This document shows, piece by piece, positions 10,342-18,004 of a DNA stretch of 64,000 bases. The DNA lies in NCBI GenBank assembly GCA_023213395.1, contig CM041465.1, positions 108,631,741-108,695,740 of the forward strand, in the 5' to 3' direction. Position numbers and translations under genes: made by a program. This DNA comes from Cycas panzhihuaensis. Its lineage: Eukaryota; Cycadophyta. The notes beneath the pieces are model-generated. The model did no database searches, was not told the origin of the DNA, and saw nothing but the letters and a program-made list of their open reading frames with translations. Position 1 is the first letter of the stretch. The number at the start of each line of letters is the position of its first letter.

Positions 10342-11610
10342 CCCGATGGTCATCACTATCCCATTGCTCCTACTCCCTCCAGCGCTTCTTCTACTCGAAG
10401 TAAGATCATCCATGGGGTGGATTATTTCGAGGATGACGAAGCCCTGCTTGAGCACCTAGCAGGTCTTGCATCTAACTTGCCTTCTGGTCACCACCAGCTT
10501 GGTCATCAGAAGATTCTCGCGATCGGATCCATGCTTGTTGATCCGATCCCATCTCCTATTCCTCCTCCTCCCATTGATCTTGCCCCTCTCCACTTCGAGG
10601 AGGGCAATGCCATGTGCATGGGGGCAACTCAAGACGTAGTCTTGGCCCTGGGCAAGGTCATTAAGGTCGGGTTGGAATGTTCTCCTGATGAGATAAGGGA
10701 GTACTCCCTACATTCCGGGAGTTCCGAGACATTTTTGTGTGGGATTATGCTGACATGAAGGGAATCGACCCCTCGATTATCACTCATAACCTCACCACCC
10801 TTCTTGGCACCCGCCCTGTGCGCCAAAAGCGGCCCTTCACGGTAGGCATGCCGTCAAAATGGAGGTTGAGAAGCTTCTGGACGCTGGGCTTATTACTTCT
10901 ATTGACTACCCTAAGTGGGTCTCCAACATTGTTCCCGTTGCTAAAAGAACGGGGCAATCCGTATATGCGTCGACTTTTGCGACATCAACAACGCTTGTCC
11001 TAAGGACAATTTTTCGTTACCCTTCCTCGATCAAATCATTGATCGCACCGCCGGATTCGAAGTGATGTCCCTAATGGATGGCTTCTCTGGCTATAACCAA
11101 ATTCAGATTTCTCCCGAAGACCACCATAAGATGGCCTTCACTACTCCTTGGGGTACCTTCGCCTATAAGGCGATGCCCTTTGGTCTTAAAAATGCAGGTG
11201 CTACTTACCAAAGAGCCATGCATTTTATCTTCCACGACCTCATCAACGATGCGCTGGAGGTCTTCATGCATGATATGATGGGTCTTTCCCGCATGAGAGC
11301 CCATCACCCTTCCGACTTGCGTGCCATCTTCTCACGATGCCGCGAGTACCACGTCAGTCTCAATCCACTCAAATGTGTGTTTGCCGTTACTTTGGGTAAA
11401 CTCCTCAGATTCCTTGTATCCAAACGGGGAATTCAGATCGACCCTGACAAAGTCAGAGCGATCCTCAACATGCCGCCACCTAGAACTCAACGACAGATTA
11501 AGTCGTTTCTAAGCAGGCTCGGTTTCCGTAGGCACTTCTTAGTTGACTTTGCTGTGAGCGCTAAACCCCTCACGAACCTGTTGAAGAAGGGAGCTCCTTT
11601 TACCTAGTCT
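10342..11610 (+). pseudogene. E2 reverse transcriptase, catalytic site lost
   Basis: Begins with a conserved spacer (VDYFEDDEALLEH, near 10420), then RT proper. Fingers and palm blocks are recognisable: EVEKLLDAGLI, PKWVSNI, MSLMDGFSGYNQIQ (about 11065-11115), TTPWGTFAYKAMPFGLKNAGATYQ, and the connection LVSKRGIQIDPDKVRAIL. The catalytic box that reads F-(I/M)-D-D in other copies reads F-M-H-D here, because GAT has become CAT at 11269-11271. A deletion near 10835 and frameshifts at 10940-10990 (ICVDF block) also break it. A stop ends the block at 11605. Confidence 0.9.
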
Positions 11611-12060
11611 GACAAGACCCAAAAGGCCTTCGAAGGACTCAAGGAAGCCCTAGCTTCCGCTCCTACGTTGGCGTCTCCCCGATTCGATAGGCCCTTCCTC
11701 CTGTATACCTTAGCGACTGACGAATCCTTGGGCGCTATGCTTGCTCAGGAGGATGACTCAGGAACTGAGAGAGCTATATATTTCATCAGTCACACCCTCG
11801 TGGCTGCTGAGCTTAATTATTCCCCTGCCGAGAAGGAATGCCTCTCCTTGGTCTATGCGACCAAGAAGTTCAGGCACTACTTGCTCGGTAATACTACCAA
11901 GATGATCGTTCAATCCGATCCCTTGAGATACTTACTAACCCATTCAGATTTGACGGGTAGGGCCAGTCGTTGGGCCGTCATACTCCAAGAGTTTGATCTC
12001 CTTATCATTAACTGGGAATCAAAGAAGGGAATGATAGTGGCCGAGCAACTTGCGGACGCC
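11611..12060 (+). pseudogene. E2 Ty3-type RNase H
   Basis: The RNase H joined to RT, which removes RNA from the RNA-DNA hybrid. Catalytic positions remain: Asp in TLATDESLG (near 11715), Glu in SPAEKECLSLV (near 11830) and Asp in VQSDPLRYLL (near 11920). The open frame carries on through a tether to about 12340. The second, different RNase H lies at 17200-17611. Confidence 0.85.
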
Positions 12061-13407
12061 CCTATCCCTAACTCCTTTGATGTTCTCGTTGACGACTCTC
12101 TCCCCGATGAGTCTATCTTGACGATTCAGGGAGCTTCTCCCCATCCGCTCATCGACAATGAGTGGTACGGTGACATAGTGCGGTATCTCACACAGCAGCA
12201 ATACCGCCCCGACACTAGTAATAAAGTTAAATCTCGTATCCAGACTTCTGCCAGGCAATACCTCCTCGTGGACGAGGTATTGTATAAGAGGTCCTTCGAT
12301 GGGATCCTCCTTCGCTGCGTCACTGCTGACGAAGCCGACTAGGTGCTTCGCGAATGCCACCACGGCATTTGTGGAGGTCACTTCGGGGGCCAGTCTATGG
12401 CTTAGAGGATCCTTCGCATGGGCTACTTTTGGCCGTCTCTTTTCAAAGACACTCACGCCTTTGCTTTGAAATGTCGATGATGTCAAGAGCATGCCAACAT
12501 TTCCCATGTGCCCTCCGAGGCCTTGCATCCTATCATTTCGCCATGGCCCTTCACTCAGTGGGGACTAGACCTCATTGGGGCTATCTCCCCACCTTCGTCG
12601 TCGTAGCACAAGTTCATCTTAACTGCCATGAAGTATTTCACCAAATGGGCGGAGGCCATCCCCTTCATCACTACTCCTGGCAAAATAATTGCCACATTCA
12701 TGTATCAGCATATCATTTGCCGTTTCGAAATTCTGGACGTCCTAATCACCGACAATAGAACTCCTTTCTGTAATAAGGAGGTGGATGAGCTTTGTGAGAG
12801 GTTCAAAATTTCTCACAAGACCTCCTCCCCTTACTACCCTCAGGTAAATGGCCAAGTGGAGTCTTTTAATAAGACTCTTGTCAGCATCCTCAAGAAAACC
12901 GTTGCTCAATCCCAAAGGGATTGGCACCTTCAGTTGCCCTCTGCCTTGTGGGCTTATCATACCTCTATCTGTTCTGCCACGGGAATGACCCCGTTCTCCT
13001 TGGTCTATGGTACTGAGGCGGTACTCCCGTTGGAGGTGGAGATTCCTTCCTTCCGAGTCTCCCTTTTAGGTTTCATCGACGAAGAGTCGATCCGTCAGGC
13101 CCACCTGCTAGACCTCGAAGCTTTGGATGAGAGACGCTTAGCCGCCTACCAGGCTAACCTAGCATCCAAAGCCCACTCACAAAGGGCCCATGATAAATGC
13201 CTTCGTTCCCGCCCTTTGTTTCTTGGGGACTATGTCCTCAAGCTCGAATATCTCCATGACCGTTTGACCAAATTCAAACCCCGATGGGTTGGTCCTTTCG
13301 TCATTATCGAATCCCTCGATAATGATGCTTATAGGATAGCCACCCTGGAAGGGCTCGAATTTGAGAAAGCCGTTAATGGGATGTTCCTTAAGAGGTTCTA
13401 CGCATGA
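12061..13407 (+). pseudogene. E2 integrase, partly decayed
   Basis: Inserts element cDNA into the chromosome. The N-terminal H-H-C-C zinc module (HHGICGGHFGG, then KC-R-stop-C near 12470) contains two stops (12403 TAG, 12478 TGA). The catalytic core keeps Asp (GLDLIG, near 12565), Asp (ITDNRTPF, where G has become R after the Asp-Asn, near 12750) and Glu (VESFNKTL, near 12855). The C-terminal part has RWVGPFVIIESLD, the GPF module; no chromodomain follows. The last 260 codons (12628-13407) are open and end in TGA. Confidence 0.9.
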
Positions 13408-13452
13408 CCTCTGGGTGACCATGTCACCCTGCTCCGAAATGAGCCTAGACTA

Positions 13453-13509
13453 CCATCTTAAGTTATCCCCATTCTTCCCAACCACGGGTAGAGTGGCAAT
13501 TTAAGATGG
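13453..13509 (+). other. Conserved hairpin after pol stop (E2)
   Basis: CCATCTTAAGTT (13453-13464) pairs with AATTTAAGATGG (13498-13509) with one G-T wobble and a 33-base loop, 45 bases after the integrase stop. E1, E3 and E4 have the same hairpin in the same place, and E3's stem is a perfect 12 bp. It sits between the two convergent genes, sense pol and the antisense gene. Confidence 0.55.
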
Positions 13510-14078
13510 ACTCCTCTTCTTCTTTTCGGTTCCTTCCGCGGAACCCACGTTCCCGTATTCTCTTGGGAACCCTTGTGTCATCTTGCTTGGGCATCCCCCA
13601 ATCAGGAAGACGCTTGGGGGCATCGTCGCCCCCCCTTTTCCGCCTGTCATTTCCTTCGCATATCCCACTATGCTCTCCTATAGATATGTATGCCGCCTTG
13701 CTCCCTAACCTCACACTTCTATGTCGTCCCGCTCACGGCGTGTGTGTGTGCCCCTGTTAGGTGTGTGGTCATACATGGGAGGAAACGTGTGTCCATACAA
13801 CAAAATATCCACAACATAGAACATCTACAACATAACATTCACAATACACAAAAATAAACATACATATCATCCACATATGATACATCATGCGCAGCATCTC
13901 ATATCCAAATGGGATCCCAATCACCCCATGCATATATATATATATACATATCAAAAATTGTGTCACATCATACATCCTGGGAAGCCGGTGTCCTTGCAGG
14001 GGGGGTACAATCATATGGTCCTATATATGACCCCCTGGAGGCCCGCGCTTTCCCCTGTCAAACCTACATGTACATGTC
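13510..14078. other. Spacer between pol and the antisense gene (E2)
   Basis: No protein gene seen. It would be the 3' untranslated region of both convergent genes. Conserved between copies are CCCCAATCAGGA (about 13600), a short (TA)n run at 13930-13946, and TATATGACCCCCTGGAGG (about 14022-14040). The plus-strand open frames here are not maintained in E1, E3 or E4. Confidence 0.6.
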
Positions 14079-14676
14079 CTACTGCTGTGGCCCCGCTCCT
14101 GGGGTGCCATCTCCTGGTCTCTGTGATCCCTCTCCTGGGGACCACATGCCTCTGAGGCTCCTCCTGGGCCTCCGTGAGCTGCCTGCCTCGCTCTCCTCAT
14201 CCCTAGGTCGTCTCGGGGTCGTCGCCGCCGTGTGGGTCTGTGTCCTGCTCCGGCTCGACCTCGAGACCATCTGTGTAACTAGCTGATCGTATCTGGCCTA
14301 GATATGATCCCGCTCTCCCCAGATTGCCTCCTCTGTCCCCCTGAGACGCTCAGTGATCACTGCTAGCTGGGTTTTGCTCTCTTCGTCTCCACCTGCACCA
14401 CCCCGTGCCTCTAGAGCCTGTACCCATCCTCGCAGCTCATCTCACTCGCGTCTCGCATCATCCCTCTCCTACTGCAGTTGTCCCTAGGATGTGACATGCT
14501 CTTGGGACTCTGCAGCCCATATGTCCCTCGCCCTCACCAACGAGGTGAACGCCTCTCTGTGGGCTCCTGTCGCTCTAGGCTCATCACCTACCTAGATGGG
14601 CGGTTGCCCCTCTGCATACACCTGAGGGAATATCTCCCTCACCACAGCCTCTATCGCCTCTCGATCTCTGCCAGAC
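14079..14676 (-). pseudogene. E2 antisense gene, exon 2 (coiled coil plus basic tail)
   Basis: Opposite-strand coding block ending CAG-CAG-TAG at 14079-14081. By comparison with the cleaner E1 copy it encodes a charged, heptad-like alpha-helical region (about 110 residues, rich in Glu, Arg, Gln, Leu) and a basic C-terminus with RRPRRSLRG and WSPGEGS. This copy has several stops in the 5' half. The acceptor used in E3 and E4 (TTTGCAG or ATTGCAG) has decayed here to TTGGCG. Function unknown; dimerisation and nucleic-acid or nuclear binding are guesses from composition. Confidence 0.65.
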
Positions 14677-14784
14677 CGCCAATGCAACATGCCATGTGTC
14701 AGTCTATACCTCACCATACCATGATCAAACCAAACCAAATATCTATCTGGATGCCAAATGACTTTGGAAAAGGTTAGGTCTCAC
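14677..14784 (-). other. Predicted intron of the E2 antisense gene
   Basis: About 108 bases on the minus strand, starting with donor CAG|GTGAGA (intron start 14784). In E3 the matching intron (30644-30753) has intact GT...AG borders, and removing it keeps frame. Here the acceptor is mutated. The intron is AT-rich compared with the exons. Confidence 0.55.
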
Positions 14785-15998
14785 CTGCTGTGGTCGCCTA
14801 CTCCTCTAGTCACACGACATCCTCCCCTCCTGGCTCTCTGCTAGCTACAGGTGCCTCGTCCTCGGGCACCTCCTCTGCCTGGGTCCCTCTCCTCGCGGGG
14901 GTGGGCCCAGCTCTCATCCCTGCGAATCCCATCACGATCCGTAGCCTGCGGGCCCTAGTCACAGGTCCCCTGACCTCGCCCTGTGCTCCAGACGGTCCTG
15001 CCTCTCCTCCAGCAGCTCCGGATGGACCCTCTGCCTCTCCTGTTGTCCCTGACGGGTCTACCTCCCCTGCAGGTCGTGATAGGCTAGCCCCGCTATCTCC
15101 ACTGTCCCCACTATCTCCATCATCACTCCTATCATCGCCTGCGGGCACTCCTGCTCCACCCGCCTCGTCGTCGCTATCCCACCTCACCGTCCTGTAAGGC
15201 TCAGCTATGTAGTCTGGGACGGTGAGGAGGTCTAGTGATGTGGCCTCTACCGATCGTCTAACATGGGCTATGTCCTCTATCCCCCTCAGTCGAGTCTGCT
15301 ACCTGTGGACCATCAGGGCCTGATCTGTGATAGGGTGTGGTCCCCGTGGTGCCCGCTGCTAAGCGGTCAAGTACCAAAGACTGTAATAGTGTGTTGTATG
15401 ATAGCCCACCTCTACCGGACGTCCTGATAGTATCCAGCTGGGTGACGAGGTTCGCCGCTATCAGGGATGCCCAATCCATCCTCTCACCAGCTTCGCAGTG
15501 GCGAACTGCATCCATCCACCCACCTGGAACCTCTCTATAGTTTTGTTTCCGGGAAATCTGGAATAGAATGCACAGTATGACTAACTTCCTCACTCGAGGA
15601 ATACCCGACATCAGAACTGTCTGGAGGGGTGCTCCCCTCCGATCCCACCTCTTAACTCCTGTGAAGAACAGAGCTGCCTCCCTGTGTGTTGCCTCAGTGC
15701 TGGGCAGTGTCCCGAGTCTCACCGGCCTCCCTGTCGCCAGAACTCCTAGTATCTGCCGGATGTCCCTCGGCGTGACCATCAGATCCCCCACCTGTGGTAG
15801 GTGGAACACATGTCTCCTCCTGTCCCAATAGAACACTATATCAACCAATAGCCTCTAATCCGACGTGTATTGAGGTGTCTTGAGGGCCTTGTACAGGCCA
15901 CACCTCTGCAGCATGTCCCTATCCTCCTGAGTCGTCATCTCCATGTAACTCAGCATAGCCATACCAACGTTTTCGCGGTTATCTACCGCGAGGACAGC
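14785..15998 (-). pseudogene. E2 antisense gene, exon 1: plant-mobile-domain-like protein
   Basis: Opposite-strand exon, open from 15848 to 15258 and again from 15187 to the donor at 14785, with an in-frame TAG in between (near 15858) and one frame break near 15300. The fold-like pattern near the start, W-DRRRHVFHLPQVGDLMVTP followed by DIRQILGV, resembles the plant mobile domain of MAIN/MAIL proteins, where a F-HLP-GE-T-TL-DV--ILGL pattern is typical. It continues with WMDAVRHCEAGERMDW and SYNTLLQS, then an acidic and Pro/Ser/Gly-rich tail (SDDGDSGDSGDSG). Antisense extra ORFs, some PMD-like, are known in Tat/Retand elements. Assignment is by pattern only. Confidence 0.65.
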
Positions 15999-16136
15999 CT
16001 GTTCACATCAAAACAACTCAAGTCAGTCTCATGTTAGCCATTATTACCTCTTTCTCTCCCAAATCTCTCTCTGCCTGAGATTTGGGGCTCTTTTGGCCCT
16101 CATGTCTATTTTTCTGCCTTCCTGCCTTCATACCGC

Positions 16137-16166
16137 GCCAAACTTAGCGGTACCGCTAAGTTTGGC
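16137..16166. repeat. Perfect 30-bp palindrome
   Basis: Every base of 16137-16166 pairs with its mirror position; the centre is GCGGTACCGC and the arms read GCCAAACTTA and TAAGTTTGGC. E3 has a decayed version near 29268-29300 (AAACTTTGTGG ... GAAGTTTA). Similar AAACTT/AAGTTT inverted repeats around GGTACC occur in the U3 part of the LTRs (for example 51913-51942). Confidence 0.85.
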
Positions 16167-16195
16167 ACGGGTCCCGCGGCGATGTGGGGCCCGCT

Positions 16196-16223
16196 GTAAT
16201 GATCGCGGCACCGCGATCATTAC
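16196..16223. repeat. 28-bp palindrome with 2-base centre
   Basis: Arms GTAATGATCGCGG and CCGCGATCATTAC are perfect complements around a CA centre. It lies 30 bp from the previous palindrome in the antisense leader. E3 keeps only traces (ATATCGCGGTGCTATGATC near 29217). Confidence 0.8.
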
Positions 16224-16664
16224 TGCGGTAGGAACGACGACCCCCCTAAAGGCGGGGTTTTCCACCCAAAAACAAAAAAATTTCTTCTGGTGGACCTCGT
16301 GGGGCTCACCGGGACCAGGGCTCCCTAATGCCCAGGTCCCCGCCTCTTTCTGGGTCCGATTCGGATCCCGAGAAGCCTTCTGTTGCCCATAAGGGGCACT
16401 AATACTATGCAAAAATTACTTCAAAAGCTGAAAAAACCAACAAGTTTTGAACTTTGAGATAGGCTGGATTTAGTGATATCCACTCACTGGATCCAGTCTC
16501 GCTACCGCCATGTCATCTGGTCGGTCGTGCTGGCTCTCTCCGCTCTCCGATCTGACGGTCCGATCTCCCTCTGCGTGCCTCCAAAGTTGGGCGGCGCTCC
16601 GATGCGTAAGGAAATAGCTCTGGTTTCGTACGAGAGCCGGTGAAAATGAATCCATTTTCCTATT

Positions 16665-16680
16665 AATTTCCTTATATAGG
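16665..16680 (-). promoter_or_regulatory. TATA box of the E2 antisense gene
   Basis: On the minus strand the sequence is CCTATATAAGGAAATT, with TATATAAG at 16678-16671. The E3 copy has the same motif at 28763-28778 with conserved sequence on both sides, although the copies differ widely elsewhere. The position, upstream of the antisense exons and inside the element rather than in an LTR, argues for a dedicated promoter. Confidence 0.65.
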
Positions 16681-17199
16681 CAGGGGTCCCAATGGGCACT
16701 TCCTCCGTTTTGGGTCTCGCGACAGTCGTTGGGACCGTCTCATCCCCCTATTTACCTTTGCCTTCTGGCCCTGTCGTCAATTGTGCTTTATTGATGTCCT
16801 TTTTGCCTGCCCTTGTGAGGGCATTTATGATGCCTCATTATCGCACTTTTGGCAGGGCCCTTCTACACCGTTTTGCGTGCTACTCCCGTGCCTGCCCGAG
16901 TTTATACTCGTTCGGCTCGTTTCGTCGCCCTGGACTCGTTTCCGTGGCCCTTTCGCGCTCCTAGGGTCGCCAAAGGGAATGCCTCCCCCGCCTGGGGGCA
17001 TGTTTCGCTTCCTGAAGCGACCTTTTGGGGCCCTAGGAGGCCTTTCCTTCTGACCACCCTTTGCTGGTGATCGGGTTGCTTGCTCTCGCCCTGGGTAACC
17101 TCCTTGCTAGGTCCTCCTACCCTTCACGGCCATCTTCTGCTTGCTTTTCGAGTATTACTTTTACCATCCATTATCTGTTTGGATTTTGTGTCACCTATG
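16681..17199. other. Antisense promoter region / unexplained sense linker (E2)
   Basis: Matches 28319-28762 of E3 in inverse orientation. On the minus strand it is the upstream region of the antisense TATA box. On the plus strand one frame (about 16880-17050) keeps a protein-like pattern between E2 and E3: ARF--LD-F, GHV-LP-ATFW, PF. It may therefore also be the N-terminal extension of the second RNase H ORF. I cannot decide between these roles. Confidence 0.4.
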
Positions 17200-17611
17200 T
17201 CCGTCTACATCTTTACCGACCTGGAACCCGCAGAATCACGGACCTCCCTTGCATTGCGTGGATTCTTCATGACCCTTCCGACATGATCTCCTCCGCTCGG
17301 GGATCTCCCTCCCCGAGGCTACCAACAACAAGCCGAGTATGCTACATATCAAGCCCTCACTGATGCTCTCTGTTTCCATCATGGATCCATTGTTACGCTG
17401 CGACTCTCAAGTTGTGGTGTCTCATCTCACCTGTGTTTACTGTGTGTGGTGCCCTCACTTAAGGACTCTTGCTTCTGCTGCCAGATCTCTCCTGGCCCGT
17501 TTTTCTTCTGTTGATATCTAGCATATCCCTCGGGCCCTCAACGCTGAGGCGGATAGCCTCGTTCGCCTCATCCTTGAGCGCCGCCTCTCCCTCCTTACTA
17601 ACCGTCCCTGA
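17200..17611 (+). pseudogene. E2 second (archaeal-like) RNase H, broken
   Basis: A separate RNase HI domain on the sense strand. The four catalytic acids are visible: Asp in VYIFTD (17218-17220), Glu in QQQAEYATYQAL (near 17333), Asp in RCDSQVVVSHL (near 17400) and Asp in LNAEADSLVRL (near 17550), with the helper pattern HIPRALN. There is a TGA near 17284, a frameshift near 17385 and a TAG at 17519. Tat-lineage elements are known to carry an additional archaeal-like RNase H. Unusually, this one lies after integrase and beyond an antisense gene, close to the 3' LTR. Confidence 0.8.
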
Positions 17612-17994
17612 GGTTTACCTGGCCTTCCCGTCGCCCAAGCCCCAGGTCGTCTATCACTTTGCTTCGCGATCCGCTCGCACCTCTGAAACCGGGTTACTAA
17701 TGAGGTAAAACTATGGTACCCACTATTTGTTCTTTATTTAGCTATGCATGTTCCTTTGCATTCTTTGTGGTGGGGCAACCCCTCACATCTCATTCTTCCG
17801 GTCGGTTTCAGTGGCCCATAGCGGCCCTATGTTGTCTCCACCGCCAGATTCACGTCCCGCCACGACACTCGCAAGACCCTTGCCTCTTGTTATGATTTTG
17901 ATTGACATATCTATATACACACATGTGCTGACACGGTTGTGTTGCCAAAGATTCACCATCGCACCAAGCTTCCGAGCGGCGAGGCTCTGCTGCC
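17612..17994 (+). other. 3' internal tail of E2
   Basis: No gene seen. Shared with E1 (25398-25724) and, inverted, with E7 (63463-64000). It contains GAGGTAAAACTA (a donor-like AGGTAA near 17702), a short TA/CA run near 17908-17930 that has grown into a long microsatellite in E7, and the conserved GAGCGGCGAGGCTCTGCTGCC next to the PPT. Confidence 0.7.
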
Positions 17995-18004
17995 AAGGGG
18001 GTCG
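17995..18004 (+). other. E2 polypurine tract
   Basis: AAGGGGGTCG directly before the 3' LTR. This is the priming site for plus-strand DNA. E1 has AAGGGGGCAA (25725-25734), and E7, on the minus strand, has AAGGGGGCAG, probably the family form. Confidence 0.85.

Larger units (their letters stand above)
15999..16664 (-). other. 5' leader/first intron of the E2 antisense gene, palindrome-rich
   Basis: Lies between the TATA box and the acceptor (GAACAG, AG complementing 15999-16000) of the main exon. It holds two strong palindromes, 16137-16166 and 16196-16223. The part nearest the TATA box (about 16500-16664) is closely matched by E3 at 28775-28920, as expected for a conserved 5' untranslated exon. 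I cannot identify an upstream coding exon or the start codon with confidence. Confidence 0.5.

Noticed and set aside
12019-12528. Minus-strand 169-codon ORF overlapping E2 RNase H and integrase
   Set aside because: Antiparallel shadow of conserved pol codons; similar shadows at 22797-23141 and 43711-44295.
13928-13946. (TA)n run in E2 as a second PPT-side microsatellite
   Set aside because: It lies in the antisense 3' region, not the spot that expanded in E7; shorter versions in E1 and E3 show only modest variation.
14790-15197. Plus-strand 135-codon Ser/Pro/Ala-rich ORF
   Set aside because: Mirror of the Gly/Ser/Asp-rich tail of antisense exon 1, whose minus-strand frame is the one conserved in E3.
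15337-15831. Plus-strand ORFs of 67 and 87 codons
   Set aside because: Shadows of the PMD-like exon; E3 has its own shadow, but the coding pattern (HLP, TPRDI, WMDAV) lies on the other strand.
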